The position numbers and the translations under genes were made by a program. This document shows, one piece after another, positions 53,303 to 63,482 of a DNA stretch of 64,000 nucleotides (position 1 is the first letter of the stretch; each line of letters begins with the position of its first letter). This stretch comes from Sedimentitalea nanhaiensis DSM 24252 (GTDB taxonomy: Bacteria > Pseudomonadota > Alphaproteobacteria > Rhodobacterales > Rhodobacteraceae): the NCBI RefSeq assembly GCF_000473225.1, contig NZ_KI421509.1, positions 3,716,934-3,780,933 on the forward strand, written 5' to 3'. Below the pieces are notes generated by a model that was not told the DNA's origin, made no database searches, and saw only the letters and a program-made list of their open reading frames with translations.

Positions 53303-54289
53303 TCAGCGCCCGCGAATGCGCGGGTCCAGGGCGTCGCGCAGCCCGTCGCCCAGATAGTTCACGCTGAGCACGGTCAGCGAAATCGCCACGCCGGGCCAGA
53401 TCACCCGTTCGGGATATTGTTGCAGATAGTCGGTGCCGTCGAACAAAAGCCGCCCCCAGGTGGGGAAGTCGGGTGGAAAGCCCAGGCCGAGGAAGGATAG
53501 CGCACTTTCGGTGATGATCGCCGTGGCAATGCCCAGGGTGGCCGAAACCATGATCGGCGACAGCACATTGGGCAGGATGTGACGGGTGATCATCTTGGTA
53601 TTGGTGGTGCCGATGCTGCGTGCGGCCAGCACGAATTCGCGTTCCTTCAGGGCCAGCACGTCGCCGCGCACGATGCGGGCGGTGGGCATCCAGCTGGTGA
53701 TGCCGATGGCACAGACGATCAGGATGAAGATACCCTGTTCGGGTCCGAACGCCGCATTGAGCGGTTCGCGGAACAGCAGCATCATCACCAGCAGCAGGGG
53801 CAGCAGGGGCAAGGCCAGGAACAGGTCGGTCAGACGCATCAGGGGGCCGTCAAGGCGGCGGAAGAACCCGGCGGTGACACCAACGAACGAGCCCAGGAAC
53901 AGCGCCAGAAGCATCGCGGTTATGCCGACGGAAACCGAAGTCTGTCCGCCGGCCATCATCCGGGCCATGATGTCGCGACCCAGTTGATCGGTGCCAAAGG
54001 GATGCGACAGGTTGGGGCCCTGGTTGCGGGCGCGGATATCGATATGGGTCGGATCTATCGACCATACCAGGGGGCCAAGGAAGACACCGGCGACGATGAG
54101 GACAAAAATGATCCCGCCCCACAGCGCGCCCTTGTGGGTCTTGAACTGATCCCAGACGTCGAGCCATTGGCTGCGCGGTGGCCTGTCGGGATGGGGGCCG
54201 CTGCCCAGCGGCGCGGTGTGATCGTGCGCGATTATGGCCGCGACGGTGTCGACCGGATCACTCGCAGGGTCGTGGCGCGGTTCAGTCAT
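53303..54289 (-). CDS. Dipeptide/oligopeptide ABC transporter permease (DppC type)
   Basis: A 328-aa inner-membrane permease. N-terminal cytosolic region, then about six helices; HPFGTDQLGRDIMARMMAGG and the EAA loop AARSIGTTNTKMITRHILPN contact the ATPase. It is the second permease of the operon, overlapping the DppB-type gene by 8 bp. The start at 54289 gives MTEPRHD. Confidence 0.92.
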   Translation of the reverse strand: MTEPRHDPASDPVDTVAAIIAHDHTAPLGSGPHPDRPPRSQWLDVWDQFKTHKGALWGGIIFVLIVAGVFLGPLVWSIDPTHIDIRARNQGPNLSHPFGTDQLGRDIMARMMAGGQTSVSVGITAMLLALFLGSFVGVTAGFFRRLDGPLMRLTDLFLALPLLPLLLVMMLLFREPLNAAFGPEQGIFILIVCAIGITSWMPTARIVRGDVLALKEREFVLAARSIGTTNTKMITRHILPNVLSPIMVSATLGIATAIITESALSFLGLGFPPDFPTWGRLLFDGTDYLQQYPERVIWPGVAISLTVLSVNYLGDGLRDALDPRIRGR

Positions 54290-55289
54290 AGCGGATCCTC
54301 GGGTCCAGAATGCCATACAGAACGTCGGCGATCAGGTTGAACAGCACGATCAGGATGGCAAAGATAAAGGCCAGCGTCTGCACCATCGGCAGGTCGTTGG
54401 CCTGAATCGCGCCGATCAGCAGCTGGCCGATACCGTTCACCTTGAACACCTGTTCAGTGATGATGGCACCGCCAAAGATGGCCGGAACACCCAGGGCGAT
54501 GACCGTGACCACCGGGATCATCGAGTTGCGCAGCACATGCAGCATGACCACGGTGTATTCGCCCAGCCCCTTGGCGCGGGCGGTGCGCACGTAGTCCTGA
54601 TTGAGATTGTCCAGCATGGATGCGCGCATGAAGCGGCTGATCTGGGCGGTGATTTGCAGCGCCAGCACCATGACCGGCATGATCATCTGTTGCAGTTGCA
54701 GCATGAAGCTGTCCCAATCCACCACCTTGAGCGTGGTGTCATAGATCGACGGGAACCAGCCCAGATTGACCGAGAAGATCACGATCACCAGCACGCCGGA
54801 GAAAAACGGCGGCACCGAAAACCCGACCATGGACACGAACGTGCCCAGCTGGTCGAACCACGAATATTGCCGGTAGGCCGAATAGATGCCGATGGGCAGG
54901 GCGATCAGGATGGCGACCACATAGGCCGTGCCGACGACCCACAGGGTTTGCGGGATGCGCTGAACCACGATGTCCATGACCGGGCTGCGGGTCTGCCAGC
55001 TGATTACCCGCAGCTTGCCTTCGGCAAAATGGGTGCCGAAGATATGATCGAACAGCACCTGCGGTTCGATCCAGTAGAATTGCACGATCCATTTCCAGAA
55101 CCGGATATAGGCGGGTTCGCCCAGTCCCAGCGCCAGGCGCATCTTTTCCTTGACCTCGGGGGGTACCGTCAGGGGCACCTGCGCCATGGGATCGCCCGGT
55201 GCCAGTTCCAGCAGCAGGAAGATCACCAATGCGATGAACAAAAGGGTCGGGACGGCCAGCACCAGACGCCGGATCGTGAATGTCAGCAT
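54282..55289 (-). CDS. Dipeptide/oligopeptide ABC transporter permease (DppB type)
   Basis: A 335-aa permease starting MLTFTIRRLVLAVPTLLFIA, with the EAA loop VRTARAKGLGEYTVVMLHVL then RNSMIPVVTVIALG, and the C-terminal DPRIRYD. Lies 86 bp downstream of the binding-protein gene. It pairs with the DppC-type permease and the divergent fused ATPase. Confidence 0.93.
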   Translation of the reverse strand: MLTFTIRRLVLAVPTLLFIALVIFLLLELAPGDPMAQVPLTVPPEVKEKMRLALGLGEPAYIRFWKWIVQFYWIEPQVLFDHIFGTHFAEGKLRVISWQTRSPVMDIVVQRIPQTLWVVGTAYVVAILIALPIGIYSAYRQYSWFDQLGTFVSMVGFSVPPFFSGVLVIVIFSVNLGWFPSIYDTTLKVVDWDSFMLQLQQMIMPVMVLALQITAQISRFMRASMLDNLNQDYVRTARAKGLGEYTVVMLHVLRNSMIPVVTVIALGVPAIFGGAIITEQVFKVNGIGQLLIGAIQANDLPMVQTLAFIFAILIVLFNLIADVLYGILDPRIRYD

Positions 55290-55375
55290 TCAGAAAGCCT
55301 CTGCTCGTCTGTCATCAACAGGGTCGAACCCAACGCGCCCCGGACCGGGTCCGGGGCGCGCGGTATCAGGCAGGT

Positions 55376-57082
55376 TTACGAGCCTTCCAGACGGTACCAG
55401 TCGGCCGCGTTCCAGATTTCACTGTCCCAGACATTCAGGATCACGCCGCCCAGTGTGTTGGAATGGGCCGAAACCCGGCCCCGGTCCACCAGCGGCAGGA
55501 TGCTGTAGCTGTCCTTGGTCAGCATGTCGTTCAGCTGTCTGGCGATCTCGCCGCGCTTTTCCAGCGCGCCGGTACGGCCGAGTTCGGCCACCAGTGCGTC
55601 ATAGGCCGGATCGCAGAAGCGGTTGATGTTCTCTCCCTGCCACTGGCTTTCCGGGCGCGGCGCCTTTTCGCAGGTGCGTTCGGCCAGATAGTTTTCAGGG
55701 TCGGTGCCGTCGAAATTGTTGGCGTACATCTCGACATCGGCATAGAATTTCTGGAACGTATCCGGGCTGCCGGGATCGCCGCCGAAAAACACCGAGCCCG
55801 AGATATTGCGCAACTCGGTTTCAACGCCGATCTCGCTCCACCACTGTTTGATCAGGGCCTGGAAATCCTGACGCACGGCATTGGTCGAGGTCTGGTACAG
55901 CAGCGACAGGCGCACACCGTCCTTGGCGCGGATGCCATCGGCCCCTTTGACCCATCCGGCGTCTTCCAGCATCTGGTTGGCCCCGGCGATATCCTGGACC
56001 AGGCAGTCGGTGTTGTCGCTGGCATATAATGCGGGTGCGGGCACCATGTTGCAGGTCGGGCGGCCGGCCTGACCATAGCCGATCTCGACCAGCAATTCGC
56101 GGTCGATCGCCATGCTCAGCGCCTTGCGCACGGCCAGATCGCTGAGGAACGGGTGCGGATGCTTGGCTGTCGCACGCTCGCCTTCCGGCAGGCTGGGCGA
56201 GGGATCGGTCAGGTTGATCTCGATACGCTCGACCAGGGTGCCAAAGGCGGATACCGGAGTGCCTTTGCCGGCCGCGGCCATTTTCGAAATCACTTCGGGG
56301 GCCAGTTGCAGGTTCCAGGCATAGTCGAATTCGCCGGTTTCCATCACCGCGCGGCCCGCCGCCGTCGCGTCGCCGCCGCCTTTGAATGTCAACGTGGCAA
56401 AGGCCGGTTTGGCCGGATCGCGAAAGTTCGGGTTGGCCGACATGGTGATCACGTCGTTGGGTTTGAATTCATCCACCACAAAGGGGCCGGTGCCGATCGG
56501 GTTGAAATTGGCATCGGTGCATTCCGGCGCTTTGGCACCCAGGCAATCGGCAAATTGCGCGGCCTGTATGATCGGCGACTGGGCACCCATGAACGGGCCA
56601 TAGGGGTTTGGTTTGGGTTCGGAAAAGGTAACTTTGACGGTCAGATCGTCAATGGCTTCGACCTTGGACACGCCTTCGAACTTGGCGCCCTGCGCACAGC
56701 CGCCTTCGGGATGCATGCAATAATCCGCAGTGAAGACCACGTCGGCCGAGGTGACCGGGGTGCCGTCGGACCACAGCAGGCCGGGTTTCAGATTCCAGGT
56801 GATGGTGGTCAGATCTTCGCTGACGCCGCCGTTTTCAAGCGTCGGAATCTCGGTCGCCAGGAACGGCACCAACGCGCCTGTTTCATCGTAGCGGCCCAGG
56901 GGTTCAAGAACCAGGCTGGAGCTTTCGACGTCCTTGGTGCCGCCGGACAGAAACGGGTTCAGGATCGAGGGGGCCTGCCAATATATGATGCTGACATTGC
57001 CGTCTGATCCACGTTCGGCCATGGCCATCGGGGCCAGCGCCGTGGATGCGATCGCACCCAGCAATAGGGCTTTGATTTTCAT
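55376..57082 (-). CDS. Peptide/nickel-type ABC transporter substrate-binding protein (SBP family 5)
   Basis: A 568-aa periplasmic protein with a signal peptide (MKIKALLLGAIASTALAPMAMA). Family-5 motifs: YWQAPSILNPFLSGGTKDVE, WNLKPGLLWSDGTPVTSADV, GTGPFVVDEFKPND, and FLSDLAVRKALSMAIDRELL. It captures a peptide or similar ligand for the DppBC-type permeases. First gene of the leftward arm, with a divergent promoter to the ATPase. The hydrolases downstream of the ATPase suggest N-acylated amino acids or peptides as ligands. Confidence 0.94.
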   Translation of the reverse strand: MKIKALLLGAIASTALAPMAMAERGSDGNVSIIYWQAPSILNPFLSGGTKDVESSSLVLEPLGRYDETGALVPFLATEIPTLENGGVSEDLTTITWNLKPGLLWSDGTPVTSADVVFTADYCMHPEGGCAQGAKFEGVSKVEAIDDLTVKVTFSEPKPNPYGPFMGAQSPIIQAAQFADCLGAKAPECTDANFNPIGTGPFVVDEFKPNDVITMSANPNFRDPAKPAFATLTFKGGGDATAAGRAVMETGEFDYAWNLQLAPEVISKMAAAGKGTPVSAFGTLVERIEINLTDPSPSLPEGERATAKHPHPFLSDLAVRKALSMAIDRELLVEIGYGQAGRPTCNMVPAPALYASDNTDCLVQDIAGANQMLEDAGWVKGADGIRAKDGVRLSLLYQTSTNAVRQDFQALIKQWWSEIGVETELRNISGSVFFGGDPGSPDTFQKFYADVEMYANNFDGTDPENYLAERTCEKAPRPESQWQGENINRFCDPAYDALVAELGRTGALEKRGEIARQLNDMLTKDSYSILPLVDRGRVSAHSNTLGGVILNVWDSEIWNAADWYRLEGS

Positions 57083-57100
57083 GTTTTACTCCTTGTTGGA

Positions 57101-57114
57101 CACATTTGTGTCTT
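57101..57114. promoter_or_regulatory. Short palindrome upstream of the binding-protein gene
   Basis: GACACA-TT-TGTGTC, 6-bp perfect arms, 19 bp before the SBP start codon in the 262-bp divergent region. Could be an operator; no regulator gene is adjacent. Confidence 0.35.
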
Positions 57115-57344
57115 AGTGCCTCCGCTTGACGTGCGGATGTTCGCAGGGCCGCTCTGGGGAAGCGTGCGCGGTGCATGACCAAATCGTGACCGGCCCGGTC
57201 ACTGTCGTCGTCTCCCGTGGCGGATACCCGGGCATCGAAACAGAGTTTGAAAAAAATGCAAGCCTTGCCTTTGGGGAACTGTGATGCGGGGTTTGACACA
57301 GCCGGGGCGCGCGCCGTAGCGTTTGAGCCTGAATCAACGGGGAG

Positions 57345-59171
57345 ATGGCGGTGCTGGATCAACCGATTGCACGGATCGACGGGTTGCGGGTGGCGTTCCA
57401 GACCAAGGACGGTCCGGTGGTCGGGGTCAACGACGTATCGTTCGAGGTCCACCCGGGCGAAACGGTCTGTATCGTCGGCGAATCCGGGTCCGGCAAGTCG
57501 GTCACCTCGCTGTCGCTGATGCGGCTGGTCGAGTTTGGCGGCGGCACGATCGAGGCCGGGCAGCTGATCTTTGACCGCAAGGAGGGCGATGAGCTGGACC
57601 TGGCGCAGGCCGATCAGGATTTGATGCGCCAGATCCGGGGCAATGAAATCGGGATGATCTTTCAAGAGCCGATGACGGCGCTGAACCCGGTGTTCACCGT
57701 CGGGCGGCAGTTGACCGAGGGGCTGCGGGTGCACAGGGGGCTGTCCAAGGCCGAAGCCCGGGAGCGTGCGCTGGTTCTGTTACGCGAGGTGCGCATTCCC
57801 GAGCCCGAGCGGCGGTTGCAGCAATATCCGCACGAGCTGTCCGGTGGCATGCGTCAGCGGGTGGTGATTGCCATGGCGATGGCCTGCGCGCCGCGCCTGT
57901 TGATCGCGGATGAACCGACCACGGCGCTGGACGTGACCATTCAGGCCGAGATCCTGGCGCTGATGGACCGCTTGAAACGCGAGACCGGCACGGCGGTGAT
58001 GTTCATCACCCATGACATGGCGGTGGTGGCCCAGATGGCGGACCGCGTGGTGGTGATGTTTCGCGGCAACAAGGTCGAGGAGGGCACCGTCCAGGAGATC
58101 TTTGAAAACCCGCAGCACGACTATACCAAGGCGCTGCTGGCTGCGGTGCCCAAGTTGGGCGAGATGCGCGGCAAGGCCGCGCCTGAGCCGATGAAGCTGT
58201 TGGGGAGCGAGGGACAGAACATTGCGCCGATTCCGGGCACCGATCAGGTGCTGCTGTCGGTCCGGCATCTGACCACACGGTTCGCGGTGCAGGGCGGGTT
58301 CTTTCGGCGTACCGTCGCGCAGGTCCACGCGGTCGAGGATGTGTCGTTTACCATCAACCGGGGGCAGACCCTGTCGCTGGTGGGTGAATCCGGATGTGGA
58401 AAATCCACCGCCGGGCGCTCGATCCTGCGGCTGGTGGAACCCGACGCGGGGCAGATTGATCTGGATGGCGTGGACATCATGCAGCTGGATGCACGGGGGC
58501 TGCGCGAGGCGCGGCTGGACATGCAGATGATCTTTCAGGACCCGTTCGCGTCCCTGAATCCGCAGATGCAGCTGATGGATCAGGTGGCCGAACCGTTGCG
58601 CAACTATGGCACCAATTCCGCCGACACGATCCGAGACCGGGTGTCGATGCTGTTTGACCGGGTCGAACTGCCGCGCAGCTTTATGCGCCGCTATCCGCAC
58701 GAGCTGTCCGGCGGCCAGCGTCAGCGGGTGGCGATTGCACGGGCGCTGGCGCTGAACCCCAAGCTGATCGTCGCCGACGAGGCGGTCAGCGCGCTGGATG
58801 TCAGCGTGCAGGCGCAGGTTCTGAACCTGATGATGGAGTTGCAGGCCGATCTGGGGCTGTCGTTTCTGTTCATCAGCCATGACATGGCGGTGGTCGAGCG
58901 GGTCAGCCATCAGGTCGGCGTGATGTACCTGGGCCGCATTGTCGAGTTGGGTCCGCGGGCACGGGTGTTCGAAAACCCGCAGCATCCGTATACGCAGGCG
59001 CTGATGCAGGCGGTGCCGATCGCCGACCCGCGCCGACGCAAGTCCGAGAAGGATCTCAACTTCAAGCCGATCCCGTCGCCGATACATGGGCTGGACTATG
59101 ACCCCGCGCCGTCGCTGTATGACGAGGTCGAGCCGGGGCATTATGTTCTGACCACCGACAGCGGGTATTGA
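57345..59171 (+). CDS. Fused dipeptide ABC transporter ATPase (DppD-DppF type)
   Basis: A 608-aa protein with two complete ATPase domains. First: Walker A GESGSGKS, signature LSGGMRQRV, Walker [13 protein letters not shown]. Second: [29 protein letters not shown]. Both end in the oligopeptide-type tail. It energises the permeases encoded on the other arm. The ATG at 57345 is very close to GGGGAG; the GTG at 57351 is a plausible start. Confidence 0.95.
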   Translation: MAVLDQPIARIDGLRVAFQTKDGPVVGVNDVSFEVHPGETVCIVGESGSGKSVTSLSLMRLVEFGGGTIEAGQLIFDRKEGDELDLAQADQDLMRQIRGNEIGMIFQEPMTALNPVFTVGRQLTEGLRVHRGLSKAEARERALVLLREVRIPEPERRLQQYPHELSGGMRQRVVIAMAMACAPRLLIADEPTTALDVTIQAEILALMDRLKRETGTAVMFITHDMAVVAQMADRVVVMFRGNKVEEGTVQEIFENPQHDYTKALLAAVPKLGEMRGKAAPEPMKLLGSEGQNIAPIPGTDQVLLSVRHLTTRFAVQGGFFRRTVAQVHAVEDVSFTINRGQTLSLVGESGCGKSTAGRSILRLVEPDAGQIDLDGVDIMQLDARGLREARLDMQMIFQDPFASLNPQMQLMDQVAEPLRNYGTNSADTIRDRVSMLFDRVELPRSFMRRYPHELSGGQRQRVAIARALALNPKLIVADEAVSALDVSVQAQVLNLMMELQADLGLSFLFISHDMAVVERVSHQVGVMYLGRIVELGPRARVFENPQHPYTQALMQAVPIADPRRRKSEKDLNFKPIPSPIHGLDYDPAPSLYDEVEPGHYVLTTDSGY

Positions 59172-59172
59172 A

Positions 59173-59295
59173 ATGGCCGAAACACTCGAGGCAAAGGCGG
59201 TTATGGATCGGCAGGAGGCCTTTCCAACGGTCAGCCGCGACACCAACCTGCCAATGATTGACCGGGTGCAGGGCGATTCGGCACCTGCGATATGA
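59173..59295 (+). CDS. Small ORF between transporter and amidohydrolases (40 aa)
   Basis: The frame reads MAETLEAKAVMDRQEAFPTV then SRDTNLPMIDRVQGDSAPAI. It begins 1 bp after the ATPase stop and ends in an ATGA overlap with the next small ORF. No similarity recognised. It may be a remnant of a longer gene or a coupled leader. Confidence 0.3.
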   Translation: MAETLEAKAVMDRQEAFPTVSRDTNLPMIDRVQGDSAPAI

Positions 59296-59426
59296 AGGGG
59301 TTCGACGCCATCGCCATCTGGGCGCTGGTTCAGGCGCATCAGCACAACGGGTTCATAACAGTGGCGCAATTTCAGGCTGGGGCCGATTTCATGGACCGGC
59401 CGATCGCGCGCCTGCAGAAGGGATAA
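59292..59426 (+). CDS. Small ORF upstream of the first M20 amidohydrolase (44 aa)
   Basis: The frame reads MKGFDAIAIWALVQAHQHNG then FITVAQFQAGADFMDRPIAR and LQKG. It overlaps the preceding ORF by ATGA and stops 3 bp before the amidohydrolase start. Its stretch around AFVARDFDAI-like sequence is not recognised. Spacing suggests it is translated. Confidence 0.35.
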   Translation: MKGFDAIAIWALVQAHQHNGFITVAQFQAGADFMDRPIARLQKG

Positions 59427-59429
59427 ACC

Positions 59430-60596
59430 ATGCCGATCAAGAACCGTCTCGCGGAAATGCACGATGAGATCACCGGCTGGCGCCGGCACCTGCATGCCCA
59501 TCCGGAACTGATGTTTGACGTGCAGAACACCGCTGCCTTTGTGGTAGAACGGCTGCGCGACTTTGGCATTGACGACATCGCGACCGGGATCGGGCAGACC
59601 GGCGTCGTGGCGCGGATCAGGGGCAAATCCGATACCAAGGGCCGTGTGATCGGGCTGCGCGCGGACATGGATGCGCTGCCGATCATCGAGGCAACCGGTC
59701 TGGATTACGCCAGCACCGCGCCGGGCAAGATGCACGCCTGTGGTCATGACGGGCACACGGCGATGTTGCTGGGGGCGGCGAAATACCTGGCCGAGACCCG
59801 CAATTTCGATGGCACCGTGGTGCTGATCTTTCAGCCCGCCGAAGAAGGCGGCGGTGGTGGGCGCGAGATGTGCCGTGACGGGCTGATGGAGCGTTGGGGC
59901 ATTCAGGAAGTCTATGGCATGCACAACATGCCGGGCTTTCCGGCGGGCGCATTCGCCATCCGCCCCGGCGCGTTGCTGGCCAGTGCGGACCAGTTCGACA
60001 TCACCCTGACCGGCAAGGGCGGCCATGCCGCCGCCCCACATGACGCCGTGGATACCAACCTGGCGGCGGCGCATGTGGTGGTGGCGCTGCAATCCATTGT
60101 GTCGCGCAACGCCGATCCGCTGGCCAGCCTGGTGATTTCGGTCTGCACGATGCGCAGCGATACCGAGGCGCATAACGTCATTCCGCAGACGGTGCTGTTG
60201 CGCGGAACGGTGCGGGCGTTGGACCAATCGGTGCGGGAACTGGCCGCCGAGCGGGTCCGGAGGATCGTGACCGCCACCGCCGAGGCCTATGGCTGCACAG
60301 CCCAGATCGATTACGAGTGGGGCTATCCCGTCACCGTCAATCACCCGGATCATACCGGGTACGCCGCCGATGCCGCCGAGGTCGTGGCCGGATCGGTGCA
60401 GCGCGACACACCGCCGATCATGCCCGCCGAAGATTTTGCCTTTATGCTGCAGGAGCGGCCCGGTGCCTACATGTTCCTGGGCAATGGCGAAGGCGCGATG
60501 GTGCATCACCCCGCCTATGATTTCAACGATCAGATCATCCCCGTGGGGTGCAGTTGGTTTGCCGAACTGGTTGAACGGCGGATGCCGGCGGCGTAA
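59430..60596 (+). CDS. M20-family amidohydrolase / N-acyl-amino-acid hydrolase, copy 1
   Basis: A 388-aa metal-dependent hydrolase. Metal ligands lie in GLRADMDALPI, MHACGHDGHTAMLLGAAKYL and FQPAEEGGGG; the dimerisation domain has KGGHAAAPHDAVDT, and the last His ligand is in the C-terminal YPVTVNHPDH and MPAEDFAFMLQERPGAYMFL. It probably removes an acyl or hippurate-type group from an amino acid imported by the neighbouring transporter. Followed by a paralogue. Confidence 0.92.
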   Translation: MPIKNRLAEMHDEITGWRRHLHAHPELMFDVQNTAAFVVERLRDFGIDDIATGIGQTGVVARIRGKSDTKGRVIGLRADMDALPIIEATGLDYASTAPGKMHACGHDGHTAMLLGAAKYLAETRNFDGTVVLIFQPAEEGGGGGREMCRDGLMERWGIQEVYGMHNMPGFPAGAFAIRPGALLASADQFDITLTGKGGHAAAPHDAVDTNLAAAHVVVALQSIVSRNADPLASLVISVCTMRSDTEAHNVIPQTVLLRGTVRALDQSVRELAAERVRRIVTATAEAYGCTAQIDYEWGYPVTVNHPDHTGYAADAAEVVAGSVQRDTPPIMPAEDFAFMLQERPGAYMFLGNGEGAMVHHPAYDFNDQIIPVGCSWFAELVERRMPAA

Positions 60597-60663
60597 CAGA
60601 TGGGACAGAACCGCAGCAGGGCAAGAAACGGCCTGCGTGGATGCACATACAGGAGACTTTCAG

Positions 60664-61827
60664 ATGCCCGTCAAGAATCGCTTTGCCGAATTGCAGGACG
60701 AAATCACCGCCTGGCGCCGGGATATTCACGAGAACCCCGAGATCCTGTTCGAGACCCACCGCACCAGCGCGTTGGTGGCTGAAAAACTGGCCGCATTCGG
60801 CTGTGACGACGTGGTGACGGGCATCGGGCGTACCGGTGTGGTTGGCGTCATCAAGGGGAAAGCGGACAGCTCGGGCAAAGTGATTGGCCTGCGTGCGGAC
60901 ATGGATGCGCTGCCGATCGTTGAGGCGACCGGGGTGGAGTATGCCAGCAAGACAACGGGCGCGATGCATGCCTGTGGCCATGACGGGCACACGGCGATGT
61001 TGCTGGGGGCGGCGAAATACCTGGCCGAGACCCGCAATTTCGACGGCACCGTGGTGGTGATTTTTCAGCCGGCCGAAGAAGGCGGCGGCGGCGGCAAGGA
61101 GATGTGCGACGACGGCATGATGGAACGCTGGGGCATTCAGGAAGTATACGGGATGCACAACTGGCCCGGTCAGCCGGTGGGCAGCTTTGCCATCCGTTCC
61201 GGCGCGTTCTTTGCCGCGACCGATCAGTTCGACATCACGTTCGAAGGGCGCGGCGGGCATGCAGCGAAGCCGCACGAAACCGTCGATACCACGGTGATGG
61301 CGGCGCAGGCGGTGCTGGCCTTGCAGACCATCGCCAGCCGCAATGCCGACCCGGTGGATCAGGTGGTGGTTTCGGTGACGTCGTTTGAAACCTCGTCCAA
61401 GGCGTTCAACGTGATTCCGCAGAAGGTGCAGATCAAGGGCACGGTGCGCACCATGAGCGCGGCGATGCGCGATCTGGCCGAAAAGCGGATCAAGGACATC
61501 TGCACCGGGATCGCCACGACCTTTGGCGGTACGGCCGATGTCACCTATTTCCGTGGATATCCGGTGATGGTGAACCATGACGAGCAGACCGAATTCGCCG
61601 CCGGGGTGGCGCGCAGGGTGTCCGGCGCCTGTGATGATGCGCCGCTGGTGATGGGGGGCGAGGATTTTGCCTTTATGCTAGAAGAGCGCCCCGGTGCCTA
61701 TATCCTGGTCGGCAATGGCGATACCGCGATGGTGCATCACCCCGAGTATAATTTTAACGACGAGGCGATCCCCGCCGGTTGCAGCTGGTGGGCCGAGATT
61801 GTCGAACAGCGGATGCCGGCGGCCTGA
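60664..61827 (+). CDS. M20-family amidohydrolase / N-acyl-amino-acid hydrolase, copy 2
   Basis: A 387-aa tandem paralogue of copy 1 with all the same ligand motifs (GLRADMDALPI, MHACGHDGHTAMLLGAAKYL, FQPAEEGGGG, GRGGHAAKPHETVDT, MGGEDFAFMLEERPGAYI). A 65-bp block is identical at DNA level (59745-59809 and 60979-61043) although the rest has diverged. Start ATG at 60664 has AGGAGAC upstream. The pair may differ in substrate preference. Confidence 0.92.
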   Translation: MPVKNRFAELQDEITAWRRDIHENPEILFETHRTSALVAEKLAAFGCDDVVTGIGRTGVVGVIKGKADSSGKVIGLRADMDALPIVEATGVEYASKTTGAMHACGHDGHTAMLLGAAKYLAETRNFDGTVVVIFQPAEEGGGGGKEMCDDGMMERWGIQEVYGMHNWPGQPVGSFAIRSGAFFAATDQFDITFEGRGGHAAKPHETVDTTVMAAQAVLALQTIASRNADPVDQVVVSVTSFETSSKAFNVIPQKVQIKGTVRTMSAAMRDLAEKRIKDICTGIATTFGGTADVTYFRGYPVMVNHDEQTEFAAGVARRVSGACDDAPLVMGGEDFAFMLEERPGAYILVGNGDTAMVHHPEYNFNDEAIPAGCSWWAEIVEQRMPAA

Positions 61828-62195
61828 ACCGCGCGCTTATGGCGTTTTGACCAGGACTTGATACATTGCCCTTCCTTTACCGGGTTGAAATCGTTGCTTT
61901 CCTGCGGCGACAGATGTTTCAGGTTTGAGTCAAGACGCTTTGGCTCCTGACCTGCCCTCTTCCGGTCGCGGTTCAGGCAGAGGCAGCGACGGCATGGCCT
62001 GTCGGGAAATCCACAGGGGGGCTTCGGGCCTGTGCGGCCAGGGCGATGAAGGCCGATTTCAGCATCGGACTCACGGGCGGACCGACTGAGGACACGACAG
62101 GGGAGCTCTGGACGATTTTGGCTTGGCGTTGTGGCGCGGGCGTTGCAGAAACGGGGCGGGCGCGTTTGTGGCGCGGGATGCATCCGGGGGGAAAC
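61828..62195. other. 368-bp intergenic region
   Basis: No supported gene. On the minus strand a C-terminal-like peptide ([20 protein letters not shown], stop near 61975) could be the tail of a lost LysR-type regulator; I cannot confirm it. The HMG-CoA reductase ribosome binding site (GGGGGG) lies at its right end. Confidence 0.35.
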
Positions 62196-63482
62196 ATGGC
62201 GGATATTTCATCACGATTGACGGGGCTGCGGGATCTGACGCCGCCGGACCGGCGCGCACGGGTGGTTCAGGCGGCAGGGCTGTCCGAGCAGGACGCGCAA
62301 ATCCTGGCGGGCGCGGATGTTCTGCGCATGACGCTGGCGGATGGCATGATCGAGAATGTCATCGGCAAGTTCGAGTTGCCGATGGGAGTGGCGACGAATT
62401 TCACCGTCAACGGCAAGGATTACCTGGTGCCGATGGTGGTCGAGGAACCTTCGGTGGTGGCGGCGGCATCCTTTATGGCGCGGATCGCGCGGGACTGTGG
62501 CGGGTTTGTCACCAGTTCGGACCGCCCGGTGATGCGCGCGCAGGTGCAGGTGCTGCGCCCCGAAGACCCCCACGGCGCACGGCAGCGCCTGTTGTCGGCG
62601 CGCGACGAGTTGATCGCGATGGCCAATGCGCGCGACACGGTGCTGACCGGGCTGGGCGGCGGGTGCAAGGATATCGAGGTGCAGGTGTTCGACGACACGC
62701 CGGTCGGGGCGATGGTCGTGCTGCATCTGCTGGTGGATGTGCGCGATGCGATGGGGGCCAACACGGTCAATACCATGGCCGAAACCATTGCTTCGCGCGT
62801 TGCGGAAATCGCCCGTGGGGAAGTGCGGTTGCGCATTCTGTCGAACCTTGCCGACCTTCGGCTGGTGCGGGCGCGGGTCGAGATTGCGCCCGCTGCGCTG
62901 AGCGCAGCGGGGCTGGACGGGGCCGATGTGGTGCAGGGCATGGTCGAGGCCTGTGCGCTGGCGGTGATCGATCCGTACCGCGCGGCGACCCATAACAAGG
63001 GCATCATGAACGGTATCGATTCCGTGGTCGTCGCCACCGGCAACGACTGGCGCGCAATCGAGGCCGGGGCGCATGCCTATGCGGCGCGCGGGGGGCGGTA
63101 CACCAGCCTGTCGCGCTGGGAGCGCGGGGCCGATGGCGCGCTTATGGGGACGTTGGAATTGCCGCTGGCGCTGGGGCTGGTGGGGGGGGCGACCAAGACC
63201 CATCCGGCGGCGCAGGCAGCGATCCGGATGCTGGGGGTGACATCGGCGACCGAGCTGGCCGAAGTGGTCGCGGCGGTGGGGTTGGCGCAGAACATGGCGG
63301 CGCTGCGGGCTTTGGCGACCGAGGGCATCCAGAAGGGCCACATGACCCTGCATGCGCGCAACATTGCCATTCTGGCCGGAGCCGAAGGGGCCGAGGTGGA
63401 TCGCGTCGCGCGCGCCATCGTCGCGGCGGGCGAGGTGTCGGTCGACCGGGCGGCGCGGGAACTGGCGTTGCCGCGCGACTAG
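62196..63482 (+). CDS. mvaA: Hydroxymethylglutaryl-CoA reductase, degradative (class II)
   Basis: A 428-aa class II enzyme. Catalytic residues are visible: Glu in [13 protein letters not shown], Lys in [12 protein letters not shown], Asp in [12 protein letters not shown], and His in GHMTLHARN. In organisms using the MEP isoprenoid route, this enzyme normally oxidises mevalonate to HMG-CoA for breakdown, with NAD. The start at 62196 gives [11 protein letters not shown]; the longer frame from 62046 is unrelated. An HMG-CoA lyase would be needed elsewhere. Confidence 0.95.
   Translation: MADISSRLTGLRDLTPPDRRARVVQAAGLSEQDAQILAGADVLRMTLADGMIENVIGKFELPMGVATNFTVNGKDYLVPMVVEEPSVVAAASFMARIARDCGGFVTSSDRPVMRAQVQVLRPEDPHGARQRLLSARDELIAMANARDTVLTGLGGGCKDIEVQVFDDTPVGAMVVLHLLVDVRDAMGANTVNTMAETIASRVAEIARGEVRLRILSNLADLRLVRARVEIAPAALSAAGLDGADVVQGMVEACALAVIDPYRAATHNKGIMNGIDSVVVATGNDWRAIEAGAHAYAARGGRYTSLSRWERGADGALMGTLELPLALGLVGGATKTHPAAQAAIRMLGVTSATELAEVVAAVGLAQNMAALRALATEGIQKGHMTLHARNIAILAGAEGAEVDRVARAIVAAGEVSVDRAARELALPRD

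Noticed and set aside
57780-60509. 909-codon minus-strand open frame
   Set aside because: Mirror of the ABC ATPase and the first amidohydrolase.
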